NCBI GenBank assembly: GCA_963806495.1 | Contig: CAWDYA010000011.1 | Coordinates: 124,001 to 188,000 of the forward strand | Length of the DNA: 64,000 nt | Direction: 5' to 3' | DNA from: CAWDYA01 sp963806495 | GTDB taxonomy: Bacteria > Acidobacteriota > Polarisedimenticolia > JACPZX01 > DASXTC01 | Part shown: piece by piece, positions 36,712-45,497 of the stretch | Layout: each line of letters starts with the position of its first letter | How positions within the stretch are numbered: position 1 is the stretch's first letter | The notes under the pieces: model-generated | What the model was told of the DNA's origin: nothing | Database searches by the model: none | Seen by the model: the letters and a program-made list of their open reading frames with translations, nothing else | Position numbers and translations under genes: made by a program

Positions 36712-37847
36712 GCCGACACCTCGCGATAGACCGACAGGGTGAGCCGCGCCGTCTCGCGCCACGTGAAGCCGGACGCTCGCTCGCGGCCCGAGCGCGACAG
36801 CCCCTCGGCGCGGGACGCGTCATCGAGTATCGACGCAACCTCGCCGGCGATCGCTTCCGGATCGGTGGCGGGCGCGTACAGGCAGGCATCGCCCCCTGTC
36901 TCGACGAGGGCGTCGGCCGTCGAGGCCACGACCGGCGTGCCGCATCGCATCGCCTCCATCACGGGCAGCCCGAACCCCTCCGTGAAAGAAGGATAGACGA
37001 GCGCCGCGGCGCCGCGATAGAGGGCTATCAGGTCCGCACGCGGCAGAAACCCCGGAAGCCTGACACGGTCGAAGAGAGACAGCGCGCCGGCCCGGGCTAT
37101 CAGGGCGCCGGTCTCGCGCCCGTGCTCGCCCGCGATCACCAGATCGAGATCGTCGTGTCCGGTGGCCAGCAGGGAGAACGCCTGGAGCAGACCGGGCAGA
37201 TTCTTCACGATATCGTGCCCGCCCGTGTGCAGCAGGTATCTTCTCCCCGAGAGGCCCAGACGCGACAGGAGCGCCGGCCGGGCGGCGTCGGCCGCCGCAA
37301 TCGCCTCGTCGTCGATGTCGCACGCCTCGGGGATCGTCGCGACCTTCTCCTCCGGGACGCGCAGCAGGGCGACCACGTCGCGGCCGGTGGCGTCCGAGGG
37401 CACGATGATCCGGTCGGCGCCCCGCGCGAGCCGGAAGTTGGCGGCGAAGATCCGCGCGTTGCGCCGGGACACGGTCCCCGGCAGCTTGAGCGGGGTCAGG
37501 TCGTGGATGGTCTGCACCACGCGGCACCGCGGCGGCGTCAGCCGGGGCACGGCATAGAACGGGGAGTGGAACACCCGCACGCGCCGAAGCATGAGCAACG
37601 GCGGCCAGGCGATCTGGTCCCACAAGGTGATCGCGCGCCGGGGGCGGGACAGCCGGACCCGCTCGAACCGGGGCGGGAGCCCCTGCGCCTCCTCCGCTCC
37701 GTTGCCGAACAGGGTCATCTGCCCGTCGAAGCCGGCGATCTGCGACTCGATGCCGGACAGCAGCCCGCGGATGTACGCCCCGACGCCGCGTCGGCCGCTC
37801 GCCCCCGACAGCGCCCTGATGTCGAACCCGATCCGCAGCGGCTCCAT
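36708..37847 (-). CDS. glycosyltransferase family 4
   Basis: GT-B enzyme, 379 residues, parallel to the neighbouring GT4. It opens IGFDIRALSGASGRRGVGAYI, has VVQTIHDLTPLKLPG, LLHTGGHDIVKNLPGLLQAF and LVYPSFTEGFGLPVMEAMRCGTP (E-x7-E). It overlaps the upstream GT4 by one base and the downstream one by four. Likely cytosolic-face mannosyl- or hexosyltransferase; donor unknown. Confidence 0.86.
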   Translation of the reverse strand: MEPLRIGFDIRALSGASGRRGVGAYIRGLLSGIESQIAGFDGQMTLFGNGAEEAQGLPPRFERVRLSRPRRAITLWDQIAWPPLLMLRRVRVFHSPFYAVPRLTPPRCRVVQTIHDLTPLKLPGTVSRRNARIFAANFRLARGADRIIVPSDATGRDVVALLRVPEEKVATIPEACDIDDEAIAAADAARPALLSRLGLSGRRYLLHTGGHDIVKNLPGLLQAFSLLATGHDDLDLVIAGEHGRETGALIARAGALSLFDRVRLPGFLPRADLIALYRGAAALVYPSFTEGFGLPVMEAMRCGTPVVASTADALVETGGDACLYAPATDPEAIAGEVASILDDASRAEGLSRSGRERASGFTWRETARLTLSVYREVSA

Positions 37848-38968
37848 CACGACTCCCCCACCGCCCGGCCCTCCAGGAGTCCGCGGTAGAGTGCCGTGGT
37901 CTCCTCCACCATGCGCGTCGCCGAGAATCGTGAGGACGCCGAGCCTGCCGCCTGCCCGAGCGCGCGCGCGAGCCCGGGATCCGCGGCGATGCGGGCGATG
38001 GCGTCCGACAGCGCGGAAGGCACGTGAGGCGGCACGAGCAGACCGCTCACCGAGTCCTGGATCGCCTCGGGAATGCCTCCTACCCGCGTCGCCAGGATCG
38101 GCAGCCCGGCCGACATCGCCTCGAGCAGCGACAGGGGCATCGCCTCGGAGTGCGACGGCAGCACGAACAGGTCGAGGGCGCCGAGCAGATCCCGGATGTC
38201 GTCCAGCCTGCCGGGAAGCACCAGCCGGAAGGCAGGCCCGGGCGCAAGACGCTCGAGCTCCGCGCGCATCCCCCCGTCCCCCGCGAGAACGAGAGCGAGG
38301 CCCTCGACACCGCATCGGCCGCACGCCTCGAGCAGATCGCGCACCCCCTTGCCCTCCTCGAGCGCGCCGGCGAATCCCACGACCAGCGCCGCGCGCGGGT
38401 CGATGCCGAGCGCTCGCCGCGCCGTGTCGCGACCCGGCAGATCCCGCACGGGCTCCACGCCGTTGTGGATGACCCGTATCAGATCCCGCGGCACGCCGAA
38501 TTCCCCGGCGAGGAAGGACGCGTCCGATTCACACACCGCGATCACCGCGTCGAGCGCACGTGTGGCCGCCTTCTTCACCGTCCGGCTGTAGACCCGCTCG
38601 AGCGGGTACCAGGCCGGAGCGTGCTCGGTGGTGACGAGGCGCCCCGCGCCGCTGCATCGCGCGGTCATGAGCGCGGGCACCGCCTCGATCGGCGAGGACA
38701 GGTGCAGATGGAAGATGTCGGGTCGCGCCCGGTTGATCAGGGCCGCGAGCTTCGCCATGCCGGGCAGATCGGTCTTTCCTCTCACGGTGAGACGTGTCAC
38801 CACGGCGCCGGCGGCCGCGCAGCGTGAGGCGATCGGATCCACGGCAGGCGCTTCCGGGATCACCACGGCCACCTCGTGGCCTGCCCCGGCCAGACCGGTC
38901 GCGAGGATCCTCAGGTGCTCGAGCAGGCCGCCCGGGACACCGGCGCCGGCGTACTCCATCACCTTCAT
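37847..38968 (-). CDS. glycosyltransferase family 4
   Basis: GT-B enzyme, 373 residues. MKVMEYAGAGVPGGLLEHLRIL at the N-terminus, HLHLSSPIEAVPALM, HNGVEPVRDL, VVGFAGALEEGKGVRDLLEA and VLPSHSEAMPLSLLEAMSAGLP holding the E-x7-E motif. Closest in style to EpsF/WcaL-type transferases. It starts 10 nt after the GT2 stop, so it is one of few junctions in the operon without overlap. Confidence 0.87.
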   Translation of the reverse strand: MKVMEYAGAGVPGGLLEHLRILATGLAGAGHEVAVVIPEAPAVDPIASRCAAAGAVVTRLTVRGKTDLPGMAKLAALINRARPDIFHLHLSSPIEAVPALMTARCSGAGRLVTTEHAPAWYPLERVYSRTVKKAATRALDAVIAVCESDASFLAGEFGVPRDLIRVIHNGVEPVRDLPGRDTARRALGIDPRAALVVGFAGALEEGKGVRDLLEACGRCGVEGLALVLAGDGGMRAELERLAPGPAFRLVLPGRLDDIRDLLGALDLFVLPSHSEAMPLSLLEAMSAGLPILATRVGGIPEAIQDSVSGLLVPPHVPSALSDAIARIAADPGLARALGQAAGSASSRFSATRMVEETTALYRGLLEGRAVGES

Positions 38969-38978
38969 CGGGGCGCTC

Positions 38979-39884
38979 TCATCCGGCGCGTCCCAGCCAG
39001 GAGGCCACCATCCTCGTCAAGGGCCTGAGCGATCCGGGCCGCAGCCGCCAGGCCGCGGCGAGGGCGCGGCGCGCCTCGGCGTTGCGGCCTTCCTTCATGA
39101 GCCAGTATCCGGCCTCCTCGTGCAGGCGGTACAGCGTCGCGCGCAGCCGGACGGGGTCGTCGCGCTCCAGCTCGGGGTGGCGCTCCATCTCGGCACGCAC
39201 GATCGCGATGTCCTCGAGTCTCAGGTCGCCCATCCTCTCGGTGGCGCGGCCGGCCACGATCATGTAGCGGGTCAGCGGCTCGGCGATGAACCGCACGCCG
39301 CCCGGCGGGAGCGACGACGCCAGCCTCAGCCACAGGTCCCAGTCCTCCGACAGGGCGTAGCGCGGGTCGAACGGACCGTCGTCCGTCGACACGGCCCGGA
39401 GCGCCGACGCACGCGCCATCACCGCCGACATCGGGATGTAGTTCCAGTGCACCAGGTTCTCCCAGGCGCCGGCGAGGAACGCGTCCGGATCCGGGATGAC
39501 GGGGAAGACCTCCTCCGCCGCCCCGTTGCGCTCGACGCGGGCCTGGGTGAACACGAGCCCCGCCCGGGGATCCTCCTGCAGGACCTCGACCTGCCGTCGG
39601 ATCTTGTCCGGCTCCCACAGATCGTCGTGATCCAGGAACGCGATGCCCGAGCCTCCGGCCGCCCGTATCCCGGCGTTGCGCGCCATCGACACCCCGCGCC
39701 GCGATCCGGTCACCAGGGTCACCGGCGGCCCGAACCCGGAGACGATCCGCGCCGTGCCGTCGGTGGAGCCGTCGTCCACGACGATCACCTCGAGGTCGCG
39801 ATGGGTCTGCGACAGTGCCGACTCGAGCGTGCGCGCGATGAAGTTCTCGGCGTTGTACGCGGGGATGACGACGCTGACCCTCAC
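38979..39884 (-). CDS. glycosyltransferase family 2
   Basis: GT-A enzyme, 301 residues. VSVVIPAYNAENFIARTLESAL, VVDDGSTDGTARI, MARNAGIRAAGGSGIAFLDHDD (the DxD-type motif is DHDD) and ALSEDWDLWLRLA are all in the GT2 core. After the catalytic domain there is a helical C-terminus (ERHPELERDDPVRLRATLY). GTG start at 39882-39884 overlaps the previous GT2 (GTGA). It resembles the adjacent GT2 (39881-40825) in layout, including the C-terminal helical part. Confidence 0.88.
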   Translation of the reverse strand: MRVSVVIPAYNAENFIARTLESALSQTHRDLEVIVVDDGSTDGTARIVSGFGPPVTLVTGSRRGVSMARNAGIRAAGGSGIAFLDHDDLWEPDKIRRQVEVLQEDPRAGLVFTQARVERNGAAEEVFPVIPDPDAFLAGAWENLVHWNYIPMSAVMARASALRAVSTDDGPFDPRYALSEDWDLWLRLASSLPPGGVRFIAEPLTRYMIVAGRATERMGDLRLEDIAIVRAEMERHPELERDDPVRLRATLYRLHEEAGYWLMKEGRNAEARRALAAAWRLRPGSLRPLTRMVASWLGRAG

Positions 39885-40825
39885 CGCGATCCCCGCCCGG
39901 CACCGCTCGCCCCCGCCGCGCCGGGCGGGGCGGAACGGAAGAAGGAGGACAGATAGAAGGCGTAGGGACGCGGGCTCAGGGGCGCGATGCCGATCGCCTC
40001 CCCCAGCATGAGCCGCGCCTCCTTCGGCCGCCCCTCGCGCAACAGGGAGCATCCCTCCTCGAACAGATGGTTCCATCTCTTGCCGGCATAGTCGGCCTCC
40101 AGCGCCGCCCGCATCTCGGGCTCGGCGGCCGCGCATCGTTCAAGGTAGCGCCCCCAGACCTCCACCACGCACCGCGCCAGCGTCCGCGTGTCCCGCGTGA
40201 CGTTGGCCGCGTGGCGCCGCCGTCTCACCAGCGGCCGGTCGACGACGGCGAACGGGTGCGTGAGCGCGATCCTGAACCAGAGGTCGGTGTCCTGACCGAT
40301 CGGAAGCGACTCGTCGAACAGGCCCGCGCTGCGCAGGCAGGATCGTCTCAGGATCACGGTGGGCGTGGAGATCATGTCGTAGAGGAAGATCGAGGAGGCT
40401 CGGCAGCGGCGGTCGAAGCCGCGCTCGGCGAAGTACGTGCGTCGGGCGGGATCCTCCCCCGTGAAGTCGATCATGTCCGAGAAGACGAGCGCGAGCGACG
40501 GGTCGGCATCGAGCACCGGAAGCTGCAGCGACGACTTCTCGGGAGTCCAGACGTCGTCGGCGTCGAGAAACGCCACGAGCTCTCCGCGCGTCGCCGCCAG
40601 CCCGGCGTTGCGCGCCCGGCCGGACCCCGCGGCGGGCTGGCGTATCAGCCGGACCCCGCGGCCGTAGCCGGAGGCCACGGCCGCCGTGTCGTCGGTGGAG
40701 CCGTCGTCCACCACGAGGATCTCGGGATTCTCCAGCCCCTGCGCGAGCACCGAGTCGAGCGCCTCGGCGAGAAACGCGCCGGCGTTGCGCGCGGGGATCA
40801 CCACGCTGATCGAAGAGCCGCTCAC
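39881..40825 (-). CDS. glycosyltransferase family 2
   Basis: GT-A enzyme, 314 residues. ISVVIPARNAGAFLAEALDSVL, VVDDGSTDDTAAV, RARNAGLAATRGELVAFLDADD (DxD as DADD) and PIGQDTDLWFRIALTHPF are conserved. The C-terminal section (RWNHLFEEGCSLLREGRPKEAR) is a small helical tail like its neighbour. GTG start at 40823-40825 overlaps the methyltransferase stop. Donor and acceptor unknown. Confidence 0.88.
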   Translation of the reverse strand: MSGSSISVVIPARNAGAFLAEALDSVLAQGLENPEILVVDDGSTDDTAAVASGYGRGVRLIRQPAAGSGRARNAGLAATRGELVAFLDADDVWTPEKSSLQLPVLDADPSLALVFSDMIDFTGEDPARRTYFAERGFDRRCRASSIFLYDMISTPTVILRRSCLRSAGLFDESLPIGQDTDLWFRIALTHPFAVVDRPLVRRRRHAANVTRDTRTLARCVVEVWGRYLERCAAAEPEMRAALEADYAGKRWNHLFEEGCSLLREGRPKEARLMLGEAIGIAPLSPRPYAFYLSSFFRSAPPGAAGASGAGRGSR

Positions 40826-41673
40826 ACCGGCCTCTTGGGCACGCGCGGCGCCGCGGGGTCCTGCTTGAGCGCGCGAATGAACATCTGCGAGCCGCGCGTG
40901 ATACCGGCCTCGGATGTGAACTCGGCACCGACGAGGCGCGCCAGGGCCTCCTGCTCCAGCGGGTGCATCTTGGTTCCGGCGTCATCCGCGGGGATCGCGC
41001 CCCGCATCCGCGCCCTGAGCCGCCCCACCGCGATCCTCAGGCGTGCGGTGAGTGGTGGCGGCGGGATCTCCATCCGGACGCTCTGCATCACCGCGAGCAC
41101 GCCGTCGTCCGCCAGCACACGCTTCGCCTCGCGCAGCACCCGCTCCGGATCCAGCGTGTGGTCGAGCGTCTCGCAGAGCAGCACGGTCCTGAAGGAGGCA
41201 TCGGCGAGCGGCAGCCGCTCGCCGACGGCGCGCAGGAAGAAGGCGCCCTCTGAGGAATCGGCCGTCTCGTCGAGCAGCGGATCCACACCCCAGTACGGGC
41301 GTCTCGGGATGTAACGGCGCAGCCCGCCGTCGCCGCATCCGATCTCCAGCACCGGCCCCGACTCCGGCACGCGGGCGAATCGGAAGAACTCCGCCGCCAG
41401 ATCGTCCGCCAGCGCCTGTCTGCGGCCGGCGCGATCGCTGCCGTCCCACGTAGCCCGCCGCCATTCCCGGAGCTTCTCCAGCTTTCCGCTCCATTCCTGC
41501 CATTCAGGCCCCGGGGAGCCGCCCGACCAGGGGAGGAGATCCGGCACCTCTCCGGCCAGCGGGTAGCGGGCCCCGCAGGCGGCGCAGGCGAGGCCGTCCG
41601 CGACGCCGTTGAGGGCGCCGCCGCAACGAGGGCAGCGCAGCTTCTCGATCCGTTCGGAGGTCAGGCTGGTCAT
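40822..41673 (-). CDS. zinc-ribbon SAM-dependent methyltransferase
   Basis: Methyltransferase of 283 residues. The N-terminal Trm112-like zinc ribbon has CPRCGG and CAACGARYPL, with a Pro-rich end LLPWSGG. The Rossmann methyltransferase core shows VLEIGCGDGGLRRYIP (motif I) and VLLCETLDHTLDPERVLREAKRVLADDG. Such two-part proteins are common in polysaccharide loci, where they may methylate a sugar or cap a chain; the target is unknown here. Start ATG 41671-41673, 13 nt after the upstream GT4. Confidence 0.82.
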   Translation of the reverse strand: MTSLTSERIEKLRCPRCGGALNGVADGLACAACGARYPLAGEVPDLLPWSGGSPGPEWQEWSGKLEKLREWRRATWDGSDRAGRRQALADDLAAEFFRFARVPESGPVLEIGCGDGGLRRYIPRRPYWGVDPLLDETADSSEGAFFLRAVGERLPLADASFRTVLLCETLDHTLDPERVLREAKRVLADDGVLAVMQSVRMEIPPPPLTARLRIAVGRLRARMRGAIPADDAGTKMHPLEQEALARLVGAEFTSEAGITRGSQMFIRALKQDPAAPRVPKRPV

Positions 41674-41686
41674 CGTCTTCCGTGCC

Positions 41687-42877
41687 TCATCTCTGCTGGG
41701 GGACCATGTCGAGGCGGCCGGTCTCGGCAAGGGTCGCGTACAGGATCTCGAGCTCGGTGGCCAGCCGCTTCACATCGTGACGCTCCTCGACCTGCGCCCG
41801 GCCGGCCCGTCCCATCGAGGCCCATCGTTCGGGCGCGCCCGCGAGAAGGGAGATGTTCGCGGCCAGTCCGCCGACGTCCCCTTCGTCTGCCAGCAGCGCC
41901 GTGTCCCCTTCCCGCACCACGGTCGGGATGTCGGCGTGTCTCGTGGTGAGAATCGGCAGACCGCACGCCTGCGCCTCGAGCAGCGTCGTCGGGGCCCCGC
42001 CTTCCGAGTCGCCGTCGGCGGCGGTCAGACTGGGCTGGAGATACAGATCCGCGCGCTCCATCTCGTCGAGCAGCTCGCGCCGCGAGCGCGACCCGAGCAG
42101 CGTCACCGCATCGCCCAGATCCAGCTCGGCGACGAGCGCCTCCACCGCGGGCCGGCCCGGACCATCTCCGACGATCCGCAGGCGCAGCCGCCTGTCGTGA
42201 CGTCTCGCCTCGGCCAGCGCCTTCAGCGAGATCGGATATCCCTTCTTCTCGACCATCCGGCCGCACTGCAGCAGCGTGATCGGCGCGTTGCCGCCTCCTT
42301 CCCGGGCGCGGAACCGGTATCGCATCGGGTCGACGGCGATGCGCTGGATCCTGAGCTTGGAGGACGGGCACCCGAGGGCCTCCAGCTTCGACTTCATCGC
42401 GGGCCCTTCCACCAGAAACGCGTCGCCGATGTCGAACAGACGCCGGTAGCTCTCGGCAAACTCGCTCACCACCCCGGTCATCGAGGCGTCGTACCCGTAG
42501 AAGCTCACCACCAGCGGCAGCCGCGTGATCCTGCGCACCTCGAAAAGACGGCAGGCCGTCGGCCCGAAATGCGCGTGCATCAGCCGGACCCCCTCCTGCT
42601 CAAGGATCGACTGAAGGTGAGGATCCCCTCCGCTGAGCCGGCGCTTCATCGCGGCGCGTGCCCATGCGGGTGTGCCGCGCCGCGGCGGCGACAGATGCAG
42701 CGACGTGCCCGCCGGCAGCGGGAAATGATCCAGGTTCTCGAAACGGCGCGCGATCACTACCGGGCGCACGCGCCGGAAGGCGGCCACGTACTCGTGGATG
42801 AACGTCTCCGTGAGCCCCAGCCAGGTCTCGACGATATGCGCCACCGAGGGCGTCGCGGTCCCCGTCTCCCGGCTCAT
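41687..42877 (-). CDS. glycosyltransferase family 4, colanic-acid type
   Basis: GT-B enzyme, 396 residues, similar in plan to WcaL/AmsK transferases. HIVETWLGLTETFIHEYVAAF at the N-terminus, MHAHFGPTACRLFEV, VSFYGYDAS, LLQCGRMVEKKGYPISLKAL and ADGDSEGGAPTTLLEAQACGLPILTT (E-x7-E). The SEGGAP-x-TLLEAQ form is typical of the WcaL group. It overlaps the flippase gene by four bases (ATGA). Probably adds a hexose late in repeat-unit assembly. Confidence 0.88.
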   Translation of the reverse strand: MSRETGTATPSVAHIVETWLGLTETFIHEYVAAFRRVRPVVIARRFENLDHFPLPAGTSLHLSPPRRGTPAWARAAMKRRLSGGDPHLQSILEQEGVRLMHAHFGPTACRLFEVRRITRLPLVVSFYGYDASMTGVVSEFAESYRRLFDIGDAFLVEGPAMKSKLEALGCPSSKLRIQRIAVDPMRYRFRAREGGGNAPITLLQCGRMVEKKGYPISLKALAEARRHDRRLRLRIVGDGPGRPAVEALVAELDLGDAVTLLGSRSRRELLDEMERADLYLQPSLTAADGDSEGGAPTTLLEAQACGLPILTTRHADIPTVVREGDTALLADEGDVGGLAANISLLAGAPERWASMGRAGRAQVEERHDVKRLATELEILYATLAETGRLDMVPQQR

Positions 42878-44385
42878 CCTCTCTGCGCCTCCCCCTCCCG
42901 CGGTGCCCGAAGCCCCGCGATCGTCTCTTTGCCCAGGCTCATGGCCTCTCTCACCGCGGCGGGCCATCCCGCCAGCGCCGCGATCGCATACGCGAGCGCC
43001 GCCAGGCCGCCACAGGCGACGAGAAACCCGATCTGCGCGGCGGGCTCGGCGGGACGCCACACCAGCCGGAGCGCCAGCAGCGCCAGCGAGAGCGCCGCCG
43101 CCAGCGAGGCGGGCGGCGCCAGCGCGCCGAGCAGGTCGCGCATCGGCAGCTCGATCAGTCTGTTGGCCAGAAGATGAGAGATCGGCCAGAGCACCAGTGC
43201 CATGCCCGTGTAGGCGACCGCCACGCCGATCAACCCCCAGTAGAGGCCGGTGGCGATGGCTGCAACGAAACAGGCGGATGCGGCGATCTCCCACCGGAGC
43301 ATCAGGTCGGAGCGGCCGCGTGCCAGGAAGATGCTTCCCACCGTCGTTCCGATCGAGCCGGCCATCCCCGCCAGCGAAAGGATCATGATGAGGGGCGCCA
43401 CGGGCGCCCATTGCGGCCCGAACACGACCCGTGTCAGCTCCGGTGCGGCCACCATCACCGTGGCCATCATCGGGAAGGTGATCAGCGCGATGTACTGCAC
43501 CGCCTTCAGATACCCGCGGCGGATCCGCGGCAGATCGTCCTGCATGAAGGCGAACGTGGGAAACGACACCCTCCCGACGATGCCGCTCACCTTCTGCAGA
43601 GGGTACATCATCACCCGGTACGCCATCGAATAATAGCCGAGCGGTCCGGCGCCGAGGAAACGGCCGATCAGCACGTCGTCCACGTTCCGGCTGGCGAAGT
43701 TGAGCATCTGGTAGGCGGTCAGGGGCGCGCTGAAACGCGACAACTCGCGCAGGTGCGAGAGCCGCGGCCGATCCGACAGGTTGAGCGGGTTGAACCGTGC
43801 CGCGACGATCATGAGCGAGGCCGTCAGCGCGGCGCCGCACAGCGATTGCGCCACGAGACTGTACACGCCCCAGCCGGTCAGGGCCATGAAGGCGGCGAGC
43901 CCCCCCGCTCCGCCGAGTGCGATCGTCTCGACCACGGCCACGCTGCCGAACCGCAGCCGTCTCAGCAGCAGCGCCTGCGGCGCGGATGCCGCCGCGCCGA
44001 GCGGGAGGTTGAGGCACATCAGCCGCAGCAACGGCACCAGATCCTCCCGCAGGAAGAAGCCGGCGACCAGGGGAGCGGCCAGCATCAGCACGATCGCCGC
44101 CACGGAGGCGAACGCCACCTGGCTGAAGAACACCGAGGTGACGTGCCCCGGCTCGATCTCCTTCCTCTGGACCAGCGCCGCTCCCATCCCCATCTCGTTG
44201 AGCGGAGTGATGAACGCCAGCGTCACGGCGGCCATGCCGATCAGCCCGAAGTCCTCGGGGCGCAGCGACCGCGCCAGCACCACGGTCACCCCGAGCTGGA
44301 GGGCCTGTCTGAGCGCCTGCGACGAGGCGGTCCAGAACACGCCTCCCGCGGCGGCCCGTCTCAGATCCGGTGGCGGCGCGTTCAT
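42874..44385 (-). CDS. wzx: Wzx/WzxC-type polysaccharide flippase
   Basis: Integral membrane protein, 503 residues, with about 12-14 hydrophobic segments. The N-terminus GVFWTASSQALRQALQLGVTVVLARSLRPEDFG is the typical opening of the polysaccharide-synthesis (MATE/MOP) exporters, and YSMAYRVMMYPLQKVSGIVGRVSFP is a WzxC-like block. It would flip the undecaprenyl-linked oligosaccharide to the periplasm, making it available to ligases such as the two Wzy_C proteins at 47087-50639. Overlaps both neighbours by four bases. Gene symbol is by function. Confidence 0.88.
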   Translation of the reverse strand: MNAPPPDLRRAAAGGVFWTASSQALRQALQLGVTVVLARSLRPEDFGLIGMAAVTLAFITPLNEMGMGAALVQRKEIEPGHVTSVFFSQVAFASVAAIVLMLAAPLVAGFFLREDLVPLLRLMCLNLPLGAAASAPQALLLRRLRFGSVAVVETIALGGAGGLAAFMALTGWGVYSLVAQSLCGAALTASLMIVAARFNPLNLSDRPRLSHLRELSRFSAPLTAYQMLNFASRNVDDVLIGRFLGAGPLGYYSMAYRVMMYPLQKVSGIVGRVSFPTFAFMQDDLPRIRRGYLKAVQYIALITFPMMATVMVAAPELTRVVFGPQWAPVAPLIMILSLAGMAGSIGTTVGSIFLARGRSDLMLRWEIAASACFVAAIATGLYWGLIGVAVAYTGMALVLWPISHLLANRLIELPMRDLLGALAPPASLAAALSLALLALRLVWRPAEPAAQIGFLVACGGLAALAYAIAALAGWPAAVREAMSLGKETIAGLRAPREGEAQRG

Positions 44386-45497
44386 GCGAGCACCGTCCCT
44401 CGCTTCAGGGACAACCCGTGGGCGAGCTCATCGGCGCGGTACCGTCGCCCGCGCCACGACATCGACAGGATACCGACCGCGCCGCCCGCCGCCGACACGG
44501 CCATCATGCCGTCATTGACCGAAATCACGGTGCCGGGACGCGTCAGCCGCCGCTCCCGGTGCGCCGGCCTGAGCTCGATCGCCTCGAGCAGCCCCAACCG
44601 CTCTCCGCGCACCAGGGTGAACGCCTCGCCGGTGCGCGCCAGCGCCGCGATCTCCTGCGGCGACCGGCCCGACCACCGGACCCGGTGATCCTCCTCGGTG
44701 TCCTCGTGGAATACCGTGGCGCGCGCCGGGTCCTGTGGCAGCCCCTGGCGGCGCCCCGACTCGAAGAACTGTTCCACCAGGCGCACGAGGTCGGGAGACG
44801 CCTTCATGGCCCTTTCGTACAGCGACCCGTAGTCGTCCTCCTCCGTGAGGGGAATCGGAATCTGGGCGATGATCCCTCCCGCATCCACCTCGTCGGTCAT
44901 GAAGTGCGCGGTCACACCGCCCTGTGTCTCACCGCTCGCGAGCGTCCAGAAGATCGGGTGGCAGCCGCGGCAGCGCGGCAGCAGCGAGGGATGGAAGTTG
45001 ACGCAACCGATCGCGGGAGCGGCCAGGAGGAAGCGGCCGAAGATCAGAGGGAACGCGGCGCACAGCAGCAGGTCGAACGGCTTCCCCTCCAGGGACGGCA
45101 CACCGATCCGGCCGATCGCGTCGACCCGCTGCCAGACGATCCCGCGCGACGCGCAGGCCATCTCGAGCTGGTCCAGGGTCGTACCGGGGTCGAGCGCCGG
45201 AGGCCGGATCGGCTCGCCCGCGGCCGCCAGATCCGGGGGGATCTCGTTGAATCCTGCCTGACGCGAGAGCGCGTCGATCACCCCGCGCACGATACCGGCC
45301 CCCCGCGGCCGTGCCGTCCTGCGCGCGGCCCGCTCGGCGGCGCGGGCGTATGCGCTCTCGGAGGGGACGATCACGTGCCGGACGGACAGCGAGGAGACAA
45401 GCAGGGCGCGTGCCACGCTGAGCCCGTAGGGAGAGCGGTCCCCGAGATACAGCGCCGCCGTGAGCGGACGGTCCTCCGGTGACCGGGCCTGAGGCAT
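44382..45497 (-). CDS. formyltransferase-fold enzyme, probable sugar N-formyltransferase
   Basis: Protein of 371 residues with a formyltransferase core. FDLLLCAAFPLIFG and VNFHPSLLPRCRGCHPIFW carry the catalytic Asn and His (N-F-H-P-S-L-L-P), with the third catalytic residue Asp in FMTDEVDAGGIIAQ. A C-terminal OB-like domain (FTLVRGERLGLLEAIELRPA) follows. It resembles ArnA/Fmt-type enzymes. Translation overlaps the DegT aminotransferase by one base, so N10-formyl-THF-dependent N-formylation of the aminosugar made by that enzyme is likely. True tRNA-Met formyltransferase is an alternative, but the setting makes it improbable. Confidence 0.8.
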   Translation of the reverse strand: MPQARSPEDRPLTAALYLGDRSPYGLSVARALLVSSLSVRHVIVPSESAYARAAERAARRTARPRGAGIVRGVIDALSRQAGFNEIPPDLAAAGEPIRPPALDPGTTLDQLEMACASRGIVWQRVDAIGRIGVPSLEGKPFDLLLCAAFPLIFGRFLLAAPAIGCVNFHPSLLPRCRGCHPIFWTLASGETQGGVTAHFMTDEVDAGGIIAQIPIPLTEEDDYGSLYERAMKASPDLVRLVEQFFESGRRQGLPQDPARATVFHEDTEEDHRVRWSGRSPQEIAALARTGEAFTLVRGERLGLLEAIELRPAHRERRLTRPGTVISVNDGMMAVSAAGGAVGILSMSWRGRRYRADELAHGLSLKRGTVLA